Positions 50,586-60,371 of a stretch of DNA of 64,000 nucleotides are shown in pieces. How positions within the stretch are numbered: position 1 is the first letter of the stretch; every line of letters starts with the position of its first letter. A model generated the notes under the pieces. The model was not told the DNA's origin. It did not search any database and saw only the letters and a program-made list of their open reading frames with translations. Both the position numbers and the translations under genes were made by a program. This DNA is from Actinokineospora iranica (GTDB lineage: Bacteria; Actinomycetota; Actinomycetes; Mycobacteriales; Pseudonocardiaceae): the NCBI RefSeq assembly GCF_900101685.1, contig NZ_FMZZ01000005.1:1-64000 (forward strand). Reading direction: 5' to 3'.

Positions 50586-52814
50586 ATGGCAGGCAAGGAC
50601 GTTCTGGACGAGCAGGCGGGCGGCGTGCTCGACCCACATGCGCCGAACCCGCCCGCGTGGGCGCGGATGCCCGCTGCCGACGTGGTGCGCCGCGCCGCCG
50701 AACCGGACACCGGCGGCGTGCTGCGCAGGCGCAAGCCCAACATCGCCCCGGTCGTCCGCGTCGCCGACCGGTACCTCGTCGGCCCGCTGGACCTGCGCGC
50801 GGTGGAGTTCCCGTACCTGCTGGAGTTCGAGCGCTGCCGGTTCGAGCAGCCCCCGGACCTGCGCCAGGCCCGGCTCGCTGGTGTCGAGTTCCGCGACTGC
50901 TCGCTGCCCGGCCTGCAAGGGCGCAACCTGCGCAGCGACAACGACGTGCAGCTGGTCTCGGGCACCGTCGTGCGCGGCACGGTCGACCTGACCGACGGGG
51001 AAATCCACGGGTCCCTGGTGCTGCGCGACAGCACCCTGGTCGCCGTGGACGGCCCTGCGCTGCACGCGGACCGGCTGCACCTGGTGGGCGCGCTGCTGGC
51101 GGCAGGTCTGGCGGCCCACGGCGAGATCCGCATCGCGGGCTTGCGCAGCGGCGGCAACGTCAACTTCGCGGGCGCGCTGCTGGACAATCCGAGCGGCCTG
51201 GCGATGAACGCCAACGGGCTGCACGTCGGCGGCAACCTGCACTTCACGATTGACCCGCGCACAGGGGTCGCGTTTCGCAGTGTCGGCCAGGTTTTCCTGC
51301 CCAGCGCCCGCGTGGACAGCGACTTCTCCCTGCGTGGCGCGCAACTCTCGCCGCGCCGGGAGCATTCCCGTCCCGTGCCGCCGGACGACCCGTTCTTCGA
51401 CCCCAACGCCGCCCTGGTCGCTGACCGGTCCAAAGTGGACGGAAATGTCAACCTCGACCGCGGCTTTGTCAGCACGGGAACCATCCGGATCGTCAACGCG
51501 CACATCGGCGGCTCCCTGCGCCTGGCGCACGCCCGGATCGACCTGTCCGGTGGGCAGGAGCCGTTCGTCGAGCGGGTCGGCGCGGGCGCAGCGCCGCCCG
51601 GCCCGTACCCCGACCGGGCGCTGCACCTGGACGGCACCGAGGTCCGCGGCGGCATCGACGCCCGCGACATGCGGGTGGCCGGCCAGACGCGGCTGGTGGA
51701 CGTGCAGGTGCAGGGCAGCGTCCTGCTCGACCGCGCGGTCATGAGCAACCGCGGCGGCGACGCCCTGGAGGGCCGCCGGTTCACCGTCGGCGGCAACCTC
51801 GACGGCCGCTCGCTGCTGGTGTTCGGCTCGGTCCTGCTGCCCGGCGCGAAGATCGGCTCCAACCTCGACCTGCGCGGCAGCCGCCTGCTCGCCCCGGGCC
51901 GCTACCCCCGCGACAAATCCCCCAAGCCGTCCCTGGACCTGCGTGTCGCCCACATCGGCCGCGACCTCGTCTGCGCCGACGGCGACGAGCCGTTCTCCGC
52001 GCACGGCGAGGTCCGCGTCCGCCGCGCCGTGGTGAGCCGGGAGCTGAACTTCCACGGCGCGGAACTGGGCAACGGCCGCAACGCGGTGGCCCTCAACGCC
52101 TTCGGCGTGCAGACCCAGGAGTTGCGGCTCGACGTCGGCGCCCCACCGCGGGGCCGCGTCGACCTGCGGCACCTGCGCTGCGCGTCCCTGTCGGACAACG
52201 AGCGCTTCTGGGACGCCCACGGCCGCATCGAGCTGGAGGACTTCCGCTACGACGCCCTGGCGACCCCGATCGAGCTCGACGACGACACCGAGGTGATGCG
52301 CCGCCTGCGCTGGCTGCGGCAGGGGATGCGCGAGGTCTACCGCCCCGGCCCGTACGACCAGTTCGCCGCCATGCTGCGCGCCTGCGGCAACGAGGAGCAC
52401 GCGGCGGCGGTCCTGGTCGAGAAGCAGCGGCGGCGGTACGCGGCCCTGGCCGAGGGCGCCCGGCTCGCGCGGCCGGGCATCCAGGTGTGGAGCTGGCTGC
52501 AGCGGTGGATGGTCGGGTACGGCTACCGGCCGACCCGGGCCCTGGCGTGGCTGATCGCGTTCCTGGTCCTCGGCACGGTCTGGTTCGCGCTGATCCCGCG
52601 GCCGCACGAGGCCAACTCCGACGACCACCTGGTGTGGAACCCGGTGCTGTACACGCTGGACCTGCTGGTCCCGATCGTGGACTTCGGCCACAAGAACAAG
52701 TGGACGGTGCCCGGCGCGTCCCAGTGGATCTCGGCCACCCTCATCGCCCTGGGCTGGATCCTGGCCACCACGGTCGCGGCGGGCATCACCCGGATGCTGC
52801 GCCGGACATCGTGA
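50586..52814 (+). CDS. bactofilin-like solenoid membrane protein
   Basis: A 742-residue protein. Residues 100-530 consist of repeated short strands with patterns such as VRGTVDLTDGEIHGSLVL, HIGGSLRLAHARID and VGGNLDGRSLLVFGSV, like a right-handed beta-solenoid of the bactofilin or pentapeptide kind. A helical linker follows, and the C-terminus has two transmembrane helices (about 650-670 and 715-735). Similar actinobacterial genes are often labelled membrane-associated oxidoreductase, but I see no redox motif. Function unknown. Confidence 0.75.
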   Translation: MAGKDVLDEQAGGVLDPHAPNPPAWARMPAADVVRRAAEPDTGGVLRRRKPNIAPVVRVADRYLVGPLDLRAVEFPYLLEFERCRFEQPPDLRQARLAGVEFRDCSLPGLQGRNLRSDNDVQLVSGTVVRGTVDLTDGEIHGSLVLRDSTLVAVDGPALHADRLHLVGALLAAGLAAHGEIRIAGLRSGGNVNFAGALLDNPSGLAMNANGLHVGGNLHFTIDPRTGVAFRSVGQVFLPSARVDSDFSLRGAQLSPRREHSRPVPPDDPFFDPNAALVADRSKVDGNVNLDRGFVSTGTIRIVNAHIGGSLRLAHARIDLSGGQEPFVERVGAGAAPPGPYPDRALHLDGTEVRGGIDARDMRVAGQTRLVDVQVQGSVLLDRAVMSNRGGDALEGRRFTVGGNLDGRSLLVFGSVLLPGAKIGSNLDLRGSRLLAPGRYPRDKSPKPSLDLRVAHIGRDLVCADGDEPFSAHGEVRVRRAVVSRELNFHGAELGNGRNAVALNAFGVQTQELRLDVGAPPRGRVDLRHLRCASLSDNERFWDAHGRIELEDFRYDALATPIELDDDTEVMRRLRWLRQGMREVYRPGPYDQFAAMLRACGNEEHAAAVLVEKQRRRYAALAEGARLARPGIQVWSWLQRWMVGYGYRPTRALAWLIAFLVLGTVWFALIPRPHEANSDDHLVWNPVLYTLDLLVPIVDFGHKNKWTVPGASQWISATLIALGWILATTVAAGITRMLRRTS

Positions 52815-52891
52815 ATGACCCCCTGTTTTCCTTACCGCCAGTAGGCTACTTTCGGTAGCGTTTTCGACGCTGAGTCCCGAGGAGCGCCCCG

Positions 52892-53347
52892 ATGCAGCCC
52901 GACGCGCACGCCCAGATCGACGTGGCCGCCCCAGCCGATCGCGTGTACGCGCTGGTCAGCGACCTGCCGGGGCTGGCGACCCTGTCGGAGGAGTTCCAGC
53001 GCGGCAGCTGGCTCGGCGGCGTGACGGAGGCGAAGGTGGGCGCCCGCTTCCGCGGCGCCAACCGACGCGGCGTCCGCTGGTGGTCCACGGTGTCCACGGT
53101 GACCGACGCGGAACCGACCCGGTTCGCCTTCGACGTGCGCTCACTAGGGCTGCCCGTGTCGCGCTGGCAGTACGACATCGAGCCCACCGCCACCGGCTGC
53201 CGGGTCACCGAGAGCACCTGGGACCGCAGGCCCGCCTGGTACCGCCCCATCACCATCCTCGCCACCGGCGTCAGCGACCGATCCACCCAGAACCAGCGCA
53301 ACATCGAACGCACCCTGGCCCGCCTGAAGCAGGCCGCCGAGGCGTAA
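52892..53347 (+). CDS. SRPBCC family protein
   Basis: A 151-residue START/Bet v1-like protein with the opening AQIDVAAPADRVYALVSDLP and the closing long helix (NQRNIERTLARLKQAAEA). Such proteins bind hydrophobic ligands or act as cyclases. ATG start with CCGAGGAG upstream. A GCTAC-N5-GTAGC palindrome at 52845-52859 lies just upstream and may be an operator. Confidence 0.87.
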   Translation: MQPDAHAQIDVAAPADRVYALVSDLPGLATLSEEFQRGSWLGGVTEAKVGARFRGANRRGVRWWSTVSTVTDAEPTRFAFDVRSLGLPVSRWQYDIEPTATGCRVTESTWDRRPAWYRPITILATGVSDRSTQNQRNIERTLARLKQAAEA

Positions 53348-53454
53348 CACCTCCACACGTGTCAGGTTCCAGCGGTTCCGGAACCTGCTGGGCAAGCCGC
53401 GTGTCCCCCAGGGTGACCCCATGGCGGTCGCCGCCGCCACCCTCTACTGAGCCC

Positions 53455-53522
53455 TGTGGACAACTTCGCAGCATGTGGACAACTGGAATCACCGACCGCC
53501 CGAACCGGGTTGACTGTCCACA
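53455..53522. promoter_or_regulatory. three DnaA-box-like sites at a gene start
   Basis: TGTGGACAA occurs at 53455-53463 and 53474-53482 (perfect TTGTCCACA boxes on the minus strand), and CTGTCCACA at 53514-53522 on the plus strand runs into the start codon of the thioredoxin-NHL gene. Confidence 0.5.
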
Positions 53523-55363
53523 TGACTTCTTTGATGCGGGGCCGGGTGCGCGCGGCCGAGTTGGTCGGTCGTGGCTGGTTGAACACCGGGGGCAGGGATC
53601 TGCACCTCGGCGACTTCCGCGGCAAGGTCCTGCTGCTCGACTTCTGGACATTCTGCTGCGTCAACTGCCTGCACGTTCTCGATGAGCTGCGTCCCGTCGA
53701 AGCCGAGTTCGCCGATGTCCTGGTCACCGTTGGGGTGCATTCGCCGAAGTTCGCGCATGAGGCTGATGCGGGCGCGTTGCGGGCGGCGGTCGAGCGGTAT
53801 GCCGTGCACCATCCGGTGTTGGACGATCCTGACCTGACCACCTGGCAGGCGTACGCCGTCAAGGCGTGGCCGACGTTGGTGGTCATCGATCCCGAGGGCT
53901 ACGTCGTCCATATCGCCGCTGGTGAGGGACACGCCGAGGCGCTGCGGCGGGTTGTTCGCGAGGTCGTGGCCGAGCACGACGCGAAGGGGACGTTGCACCG
54001 GGGGGACGGGCCGTATGTGCCGTCGGTTCCCGCGGAGACCGAGTTGCGTTTCCCCGCGAAGGCGGTGGCGACGGACAAGAACACCGTGCTTGTCGCCGAC
54101 ACCGCTCATCACCGGATCGTGGAGATCGACGGTGAGAGCGTCGTCAAGTCCTACGGCACCGGTGAACGTGGCAGGCAGGACGGTGTCGAGGCGACTTTCT
54201 CCGAGCCGTCGGGGATCGCGGTGCTGCCGTCGGCTGTTGCCGAGCGGGTCGGGTATCACCTGGTGGTCGCCGATACGGTCAACCACCTCTTGCGCGGTGT
54301 CAACACCGACACGGGCGCGGTGACGACCGTCGCGGGCACCGGCTCGCAGTGGCGCGACGGCCCGTCCGACGGCCCCGCGCTCACCGTCGACCTCACCAGT
54401 CCGTGGGACGTCGTCTGGTGGGAGCCCGCGGGCGGTGTCGTCGTCGCGATGGCGGGCAATCACACCCTCGGCTTGTTCGACCCGTCGACCGGCACTGTCC
54501 GGCGCTTCGCGGGCACCACGGTCGAGGGGCTGCACGACGGGCCCGCCGAAGAAGCGTTCTTCGCGCAGACTTCCGGGCTGGCCGCAGCCGGGGACCGGCT
54601 CTGGCTGGTCGACTCCGAGACGTCCGCGTTGCGGTGGGTCGAGCCCGATCCGACCGGTTTCACCGTCCACACCGCGGTCGGCACCGGCCTGTTCGACTTC
54701 GGCCACCGGGACGGCCCGGCAGACCAGGCCCTGCTCCAGCACCCGCTCGGGGTGACGGTGCTGGCCGACGGCGCGGTGGCGGTCGCCGACACCTACAACG
54801 GCGCCATCCGCCGCTACGATCCGGCGACGCGGGAGGTCTCGACCCTGGCGACCGGGTTGGCCGAGCCGTCCGGGGCCGCGCTGGTCGACGGCGAACTCGT
54901 TGTCGTCGCGTCCGCCGCGCACCGGCTGGAGCGGCCGGTCGCCGCCGCGCACCTGGTCGCGGGGGCCGCGCACCAGGTCCGCAGGCCGCAGGCGGAGGTC
55001 GCGGCGGGCGCGGTCGACCTCGTCGTGGTGTTCGCCCCGCCGCCGGGGCAGAAGCTCGACGACCGGTGGGGCCCGTCGACCCGCCTTGAGGTCACCTCGT
55101 CGCCGCCGCACCTGCTCGCCGAGGGCGCGGGTGTGGGCACCGACCTGGCCAGGAGGCTGGTTCTCACCGCCGACGTGCCCGAGGGCGTCCTGCACATCGT
55201 GGCCCAGGCGGCCAGTTGCGACGACGACGGCACCGAGCACGCCGCGTGCCACCTGACCCGGCAGGACTGGGGTGTCCCGGTCCGAATCACCGAGACGGGT
55301 GACCGGCGGCTCCCGTTGGTGATGGGCGGTCTCGACGACCAGTCGGTCGCTCCGCAGGCCTGA
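53522..55363 (+). CDS. thioredoxin-like / NHL-repeat protein
   Basis: A 613-residue cytosolic protein. The N-terminal 150 residues are a TlpA/thioredoxin-like domain with the active site C46-V-N-C49 (FWTFCCVNCLHVL) and cis-Pro in KAWPTL. Residues 170-470 form an NHL beta-propeller (VADTAHHRIVEI, VADTVNHLLRGV, VADTYNGAIRRY). It matches animal NHLRC2-like proteins and their bacterial homologs; the redox partner is unknown. ATG at 53522 overlaps a DnaA-box-like site; a further in-frame ATG lies four codons on. Confidence 0.88.
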   Translation: MTSLMRGRVRAAELVGRGWLNTGGRDLHLGDFRGKVLLLDFWTFCCVNCLHVLDELRPVEAEFADVLVTVGVHSPKFAHEADAGALRAAVERYAVHHPVLDDPDLTTWQAYAVKAWPTLVVIDPEGYVVHIAAGEGHAEALRRVVREVVAEHDAKGTLHRGDGPYVPSVPAETELRFPAKAVATDKNTVLVADTAHHRIVEIDGESVVKSYGTGERGRQDGVEATFSEPSGIAVLPSAVAERVGYHLVVADTVNHLLRGVNTDTGAVTTVAGTGSQWRDGPSDGPALTVDLTSPWDVVWWEPAGGVVVAMAGNHTLGLFDPSTGTVRRFAGTTVEGLHDGPAEEAFFAQTSGLAAAGDRLWLVDSETSALRWVEPDPTGFTVHTAVGTGLFDFGHRDGPADQALLQHPLGVTVLADGAVAVADTYNGAIRRYDPATREVSTLATGLAEPSGAALVDGELVVVASAAHRLERPVAAAHLVAGAAHQVRRPQAEVAAGAVDLVVVFAPPPGQKLDDRWGPSTRLEVTSSPPHLLAEGAGVGTDLARRLVLTADVPEGVLHIVAQAASCDDDGTEHAACHLTRQDWGVPVRITETGDRRLPLVMGGLDDQSVAPQA

Positions 55364-55520
55364 CGCGGTCCCCGGTCGTGTCATGATGGAACGGAGTCGA
55401 CCGCGCCGACCACGGTCGATGCGGTTTCGGAATTGACGGTGGGCGCCGATGGTTCTCCTCGGGAATCGGACACCTAGCACGGCCTCATCCGCCGCGCGAG
55501 CCGACGGTTACCATTCCTCA

Positions 55521-55841
55521 GTGCCGGAACTGAAGCTCGAGATCCAGATGCTGCACGACCGGGTCCTCGTGCGGCTCACCCCCGAAGAAGGGGAACGGCG
55601 CAGCACCGGCGGAATCGTCATTCCGGCGACCGCCCAGATGGCCAAGCGGCTGGCGTGGGGGGACGTGCACGGAGTGGGCACGAACGTTCGCACCGTGAAG
55701 GTCGCCGACCGGGTGCTGTTCAATCCCGAGGACCAGTACGAGGTCGAGGTCCATGGGCAGACCTACCTGGTGATGCGCGAGCGGGACGTGCACGCCATCG
55801 CCAGTGAGCGCATCGAGCAGGGCACCGGGTTGTACTTGTGA
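55521..55841 (+). CDS. GroES-like co-chaperone family protein
   Basis: A 106-residue protein with the chaperonin-10 fold: LHDRVLVRLTPEEGERRSTGGIVIP at the start, then RVLFNPEDQYEVEVHGQTYLVMRERDV. Housekeeping groES sits beside groEL, which is absent, so this is a paralog of unclear role. GTG at 55521 is my choice; an ATG at 55548 would remove nine residues and a GTG-type frame from 55449 would add 24. Confidence 0.72.
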   Translation: MPELKLEIQMLHDRVLVRLTPEEGERRSTGGIVIPATAQMAKRLAWGDVHGVGTNVRTVKVADRVLFNPEDQYEVEVHGQTYLVMRERDVHAIASERIEQGTGLYL

Positions 55842-55855
55842 GGGAAAGGTGAGTC

Positions 55856-57727
55856 GTGCCGGACGACCCCAACTGGCCGGGTGAGCACAGATGGCCCGAG
55901 TCGCACGCCGAGCAGACCGATCTGCTGCCTCGGGTGCCCCCTTCGGGGAACTCGTGGGACGTCGAGACCGAGCGGTTCGCGCCGTCGTCTGGGACGTTGC
56001 CGGTCGACGAGGATGAGCAGGAGAAGGGCCGGAGCCTGCGCAAGCCCGCGATCATCGCGGGCGCGGTGGTCGGCGCTCTCGCCCTGCTCTACGGCCTCGA
56101 CCTGACCCTCAGCGGCGGCGAGGTGCCACGCGGGGTGACGGTCGCCGGGGTCGAGGTCGGCGGGCTCGCCCACGCCGAGGCCGAGCGGCGGCTGCGGGAG
56201 CAGATCGAGCCGCGGCTCACCCAGCCGGTGACGCTGCGGGCGGGCGCGGTCGAGGAGAAGCTCGACCCGACCAAGGCCGGGCTCAAGCTCGACTGGGAGG
56301 CCACCCTCGCCCAGGCGGGCGACCAGCCGCTGAACCCGTTCACCCGGATCAGCTCGCTGTTCAGCAGCCGCGAGGTCGGCGTGGTCACCGGCACCGACGA
56401 CGCCGGGCTCACCGCCGCCGTCGAGCGGTTGCGGGCCTCGACCACCCGGCCGCCGGTCGAGGGCGGCGTCACCTTCGAGGGCGCCAACCCGGTCGCCGTC
56501 GAGCCGGTGCCCGGCCAGGAGTTGGACGTGGCGCAGGCGCGGCAGGTCATCGTGGACGGCTGGGTGCGCGGCGAGCCGCTTGACCTGCCGGTCACCACGA
56601 CGCCGGTGAAGACCACCAGCGAGGGGGTCCGGGCCGCGTTCGACCAGGTCGCCAAGCCCGCCGTGTCCGCTCCGGTGATCGTCAAGGGCGAGGGCAAGGA
56701 CGCGACCATCAAGCCCGAGGTCATCGCGAGCGCGCTCACCTTCGAGCCGGTGGACGGCGGCGCCCTCGACCCCAAGCTCGACGTGGGCAAGATCGTCGCC
56801 GCGGTGCAGCCGCAGCTCGCCTCCACCGAGAAGGAGGGCAAGGACGCGCAGGTCGTGTTCGAGGGCGGCCAGCCGACCGTGAGCCCGTCCGAGGACGGCA
56901 TGGGCATCAAGTACGACACCGCGTTCGCGAACCTGCTGGACGTGGTGAAGAAGACCGAGGGCCGCGAGATCAAGGTCGAGTACACCAAGAAGCCCGCGAA
57001 GGTGACCACCGAGCAGGCCAACCAGCTCGGCATCAAGGAGGTCATCGGCGAGTTCAGCACCAAGGGCTTCGCCGCCGACTCCGGGGTCAACATCCGCACC
57101 GTGGCCGAGAAGGTCAACGGCGCCATCGTGAAGCCGAACGAGACGTTCAGCCTGAACGGGTTCACCGGCCCGCGCACCGCGGCGCAGGGGTACGTCGAGG
57201 CGGGCGTGATCAAGGATGGCGCGCCGGGCCGGGAGGTCGGCGGCGGCATCTCGCAGTTCGCCACGACGCTCTACAACGCGGCGTACTTCGCGGGCCTCAA
57301 GGACGCGGGGCACAAGGAGCACAGCTACTACATCAGCCGCTACCCGCCCGCGCGGGAGGCGACGGTCTTCCAGAACCACGACGGCAGCAGCGTCATCGAC
57401 CTCAGGTTCACCAACGACTCGCCGACCGGTGTCGCCATCCAGACGATCTGGACGCCGCAGTCGATCACGGTGAAGATCTGGGGCACGAAGCGCTACACCG
57501 TCGAGTCGGTGCCCGGCGGCCGCAGCGCCGAGACCCCGCCGCACGAGAAGCCGGGGCCCACCACGGGCAAGTGCTCGCCGAGCAACGGCTCGCCTGGCTT
57601 CACCACCTCCGACACCCGGATCCTGCGGGACGCGGCCACCGGCAGGGAGATCCGCCGCGACACCCGCACGGTCAAGTACAACCCGCAGCCCAAGATCGTC
57701 TGCGCGGCGCCGCCCGCGGGCGGCTGA
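55856..57727 (+). CDS. VanW family membrane-anchored protein
   Basis: A 623-residue protein with a cytosolic acidic N-terminus, one membrane helix (about 66-84, AIIAGAVVGALALLYGLDL) and an extracellular part. The latter has two putative peptidoglycan-binding YoaR-like domains (about 90-390) and a VanW domain (FSTKGFAADSGVNIRTVAEK, then GGGISQFATTLYNAAYFAGL). It probably acts on or binds the cell wall; the VanW activity is not known. GTG start 14 bases after the GroES-like gene. Confidence 0.88.
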   Translation: MPDDPNWPGEHRWPESHAEQTDLLPRVPPSGNSWDVETERFAPSSGTLPVDEDEQEKGRSLRKPAIIAGAVVGALALLYGLDLTLSGGEVPRGVTVAGVEVGGLAHAEAERRLREQIEPRLTQPVTLRAGAVEEKLDPTKAGLKLDWEATLAQAGDQPLNPFTRISSLFSSREVGVVTGTDDAGLTAAVERLRASTTRPPVEGGVTFEGANPVAVEPVPGQELDVAQARQVIVDGWVRGEPLDLPVTTTPVKTTSEGVRAAFDQVAKPAVSAPVIVKGEGKDATIKPEVIASALTFEPVDGGALDPKLDVGKIVAAVQPQLASTEKEGKDAQVVFEGGQPTVSPSEDGMGIKYDTAFANLLDVVKKTEGREIKVEYTKKPAKVTTEQANQLGIKEVIGEFSTKGFAADSGVNIRTVAEKVNGAIVKPNETFSLNGFTGPRTAAQGYVEAGVIKDGAPGREVGGGISQFATTLYNAAYFAGLKDAGHKEHSYYISRYPPAREATVFQNHDGSSVIDLRFTNDSPTGVAIQTIWTPQSITVKIWGTKRYTVESVPGGRSAETPPHEKPGPTTGKCSPSNGSPGFTTSDTRILRDAATGREIRRDTRTVKYNPQPKIVCAAPPAGG

Positions 57728-57750
57728 CCGGCGAGTCGGGCAAGCACGGC

Positions 57751-57802
57751 GCACGGAACCAGACGGCAGGCCACGGACTCCCGGGCCTGCCGTTTTCCGT
57801 GC
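57751..57802 (+). terminator. terminator after VanW gene
   Basis: CGGCAGGCC (57764-57772) pairs with GGCCTGCCG (57784-57792), followed by TTTT; outer arms GCACGGAA (57751-57758) and TTCCGTGC (57795-57802) extend the fold. It lies 24 bases after the VanW stop. Confidence 0.85.
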
Positions 57803-57896
57803 GGCGGGCCGGGGCGCGGCCGATGCGGGCGGCCGTGTGTTTCCCGCGCCGGTCCGGCGCGGCCTGGTTAGTGTGCGCATCGCTTCGCGGGGCCGC

Positions 57897-58184
57897 TCAA
57901 TGGCGGGTTGTCTGGCCGCCTTTGGTTTTCGCATAGAGGCCCGCGACTAGGGTTACCGCGATCACCGCGACGATCACTTGGAGCACTATCTCCAGGAAAT
58001 CGATTCCCGGCGTCTTGTCCCAGCCGAACGGCTTGGCGAGCAGGGTGCCGATGAAGGCGGCGATGATGCCGGTGAGAATCGTCAGCCACCACGGGATCTT
58101 CTGCTGGCCCGGCGCGATGGCCCGACCGACGACGCCGAGGATCGCCCCGACGATGATGGCGCTGAAAATGCCTCCGATGCCCAT
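57897..58184 (-). CDS. GlsB/YeaQ/YmgE family membrane protein
   Basis: A 95-residue protein with three hydrophobic helices (GIFSAIIVGAILGVVGRAI, WLTILTGIIAAFIGTLLA, VLQVIVAVIAVTLVAGLY). It belongs to the small transglycosylase-associated family, often stress-induced; the molecular role is unknown. ATG at 58184 has AAGGAG six bases upstream, preferred over a frame opening 27 codons earlier. Confidence 0.87.
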   Translation of the reverse strand: MGIGGIFSAIIVGAILGVVGRAIAPGQQKIPWWLTILTGIIAAFIGTLLAKPFGWDKTPGIDFLEIVLQVIVAVIAVTLVAGLYAKTKGGQTTRH

Positions 58185-58331
58185 ATCAGCTCCTTGATCT
58201 TCGATCATTCGCCCCGCGGGTCTCCAGCCTCGCACCGGATGTTTCATCGCGCTCGCCAATGACACTTCCTCGGCAATAGCATCACTCGATTAGGGGGCGC
58301 GATCCCGTGTAACGGAGAGCCGGTAGACGCG

Positions 58332-58365
58332 AACGGCGGCGGCCCCCGAGGGGACCGCCGCCGTT
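58332..58365 (-). terminator. hairpin after fadE5
   Basis: AACGGCGGCGG (58332-58342) pairs with CCGCCGCCGTT (58355-58365), with further G-C pairs and one bulge toward the loop. It is 28 bases after the fadE5 stop on the minus strand. Confidence 0.75.
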
Positions 58366-58392
58366 ATCGCGCTTCGCGGAACGCGGACCGTC

Positions 58393-60225
58393 TTAGAACA
58401 CCGACTCGTCGGCGTCCATCAGGTCGTTGTCAGCCGACTCGACGATCTTGCGGGCCGCAGAAAGCTCCGGGAGGACGTTCTTGGCGAAGAACGACGCCGC
58501 CACGACCTTGCCCTCGTAGAAGCCCTTGTCCTTGGCGCTGACGCCATCGTCCAGCTTGGCGATGGCGATCTCGGCCTGGCGCTGCAGCAGCCAGCCCACC
58601 ACCAGGTCGCCTGCGGCCATCAGCAGCCGGACGCTGTGCTGGCCGACCTTGTAGATGTTGCGCGGGTCTTCCTGCGACGAGGTCAGGTACCCGACGAGCG
58701 CGCCCAGGATGCCCTGGACGTCCTCCAGCGCCTGCTTGAGCAGCGCGCGCTCCTGCTTGAGCCGCCCGTTGCCGCCCTCGGCCTCGATGAACTTGGTGAT
58801 CTCGCCCGCGAGGAACGCCAGGCCCTGGCCCTTGTCCCGGATGATCTTGCGGAAGAAGAAGTCCAGCGACTGGATCGCGGTGGTGCCCTCGTACAGCGAG
58901 TCGATCTTGGCGTCGCGGAGGTACTGCTCGATCGGGTAGTCCTGTAGGAAGCCGGAGCCGCCGAAGGTCTGCAGGGACTGCACCAGCTGCTCGGTGGCCC
59001 GCTCGGAGCCGACGCCCTTGACGATGGGCAGCAGCAGGTCGTTCACCCGCTCGGCCAGCTTGATGGACTCCTCGTCGCCCTCCTGGGTCCAGACCTGGTC
59101 CTGGAAGGTGGCGTTGTAGAGGTAGACCGCGCGCAGGCCCTCGGCGTAGCACTTCTGCAGCATGAGGCTGCGCCGCACGTCCGGGTGGTGGGTGATGGTG
59201 ACGCGCGGGGCGGCCTTGTCGAGCATGTTCGGCAGGTCGGCGCCCTGGACGCGCTCCTTGGCGTAGTCCAGCGCGTTGAGGTAGCCGGTGGACAGCGTGG
59301 CGATCGCCTTGGTGCCGACCATCATCCGGGCGTACTCGATGACCTGGAACATCTGCGCGATGCCGTCGTGCACCTCGCCGAGCAGCCAGCCCTTGGCCGG
59401 GGTGCCGTGCTGGCCGAAGGTCAGCTCGCAGGTCGTGGAGACCTTCAGGCCCATCTTGTGCTCGACGTTGGTGACGAAGGCGCCGTTGCGCTCGCCCAGC
59501 TCGCCGGTCTCCGAGTCGAAGTGGAACTTCGGCACCAGGAACAGGCTCAGGCCCTTGGTGCCCGGGCCGTGGCCCTCGGGGCGGGCCAGCACCAGGTGCA
59601 TGATGTTCTCGGTCAGGTCCTGGTCGCCGGAGGTGATGAACCGCTTCACCCCGTCGATGTGCCAGGAGCCGTCCTCCTGCTTGACCGCCTTGGTGCGCCC
59701 GGCGCCGACGTCGGAACCGGCGTCCGGCTCGGTCAGCACCATGGTCGCGCCCCACGCGCGGTCGATCATGATCTGCGCCCAGCGCTGCTGCTCTTCCGTG
59801 CCGTTCTTGTGCACGATCATGGCGAAGTTGGGGCCAGCCATGTACATGAACAGCGCCGGGTTCGCGCCCAGGATCAGCTCGGACGCCGCCCACTGCACGG
59901 TCGGCGGGAGGCCGAAGCCGCCCAGCTCGTTGGGCAGGCCCAGGCGCCACCACTCGCCGTCCCAGAGCGCCTTGTAGGACTTCTTGAACGACTCGGGCAG
60001 GGTCGCGCTGAAGGTCTTGGGGTCGTACACGGGCGGGTTGCGGTCCGCGTCGGCGAAGGACTCCGCCAGCGGGCCGACCGCCAAGTTGTTCAGCTCGGCG
60101 AGCACCCCGCGCGCGGTGTCCTCGTCCGACTCCGCCAAGACGCCCTTGCCCAGACGCTCCTGGACCTTGAACACCTCGAAGAGGTTGAACTCGAGATCGC
60201 GGACGTTGCTCTTGTAGTGACCCAT
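58393..60225 (-). CDS. fadE5: acyl-CoA dehydrogenase, FadE5-like
   Basis: A 610-residue FAD enzyme that introduces the alpha-beta double bond in acyl-CoAs, the first step of beta-oxidation. It has the FadE5 length (about 611) and the extended C-terminal domain; motifs include [19 protein letters not shown] (FAD/substrate) and [19 protein letters not shown]. In M. tuberculosis fadE5 (Rv0244c) is next to fadA2/fabG4/htdX; here it is 29 kb away but shares the same operator motif (two sites at 60282-60322). Confidence 0.95.
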   Translation of the reverse strand: MGHYKSNVRDLEFNLFEVFKVQERLGKGVLAESDEDTARGVLAELNNLAVGPLAESFADADRNPPVYDPKTFSATLPESFKKSYKALWDGEWWRLGLPNELGGFGLPPTVQWAASELILGANPALFMYMAGPNFAMIVHKNGTEEQQRWAQIMIDRAWGATMVLTEPDAGSDVGAGRTKAVKQEDGSWHIDGVKRFITSGDQDLTENIMHLVLARPEGHGPGTKGLSLFLVPKFHFDSETGELGERNGAFVTNVEHKMGLKVSTTCELTFGQHGTPAKGWLLGEVHDGIAQMFQVIEYARMMVGTKAIATLSTGYLNALDYAKERVQGADLPNMLDKAAPRVTITHHPDVRRSLMLQKCYAEGLRAVYLYNATFQDQVWTQEGDEESIKLAERVNDLLLPIVKGVGSERATEQLVQSLQTFGGSGFLQDYPIEQYLRDAKIDSLYEGTTAIQSLDFFFRKIIRDKGQGLAFLAGEITKFIEAEGGNGRLKQERALLKQALEDVQGILGALVGYLTSSQEDPRNIYKVGQHSVRLLMAAGDLVVGWLLQRQAEIAIAKLDDGVSAKDKGFYEGKVVAASFFAKNVLPELSAARKIVESADNDLMDADESVF

Positions 60226-60281
60226 CTCGTTGCTCCGTGTCCTGACGCTGATGCGGGTAAGCCGCCCGCGAGCAGAGTTCT

Positions 60282-60322
60282 GCTACTCACCGGTAACAAA
60301 CAGTCTATTACCCGTCAGTAAC
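60282..60322. promoter_or_regulatory. two TetR-type operator candidates upstream of fadE5
   Basis: GCTACTCACCGGTAAC (60282-60297) and ATTACCCGTCAGTAAC (60307-60322) fit the pattern TACY-N4-RGTA seen at the tetR and fabG4 promoters; the first shares TACTCACC-GTA with the site at 32528-32543. They lie 57-97 bases upstream of the fadE5 ATG. Confidence 0.65.
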
Positions 60323-60371
60323 TTCGGCAAGGAAACGGCGCCGGATCACTCACTTGTCTTAGTGGTTCCCC

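Noticed and set aside
52845..52859. GCTACTTTCGGTAGC as a further TetR operator
   Set aside because: It is palindromic and similar, but the spacing between half sites is three rather than four bases, so I did not include it in the regulon.
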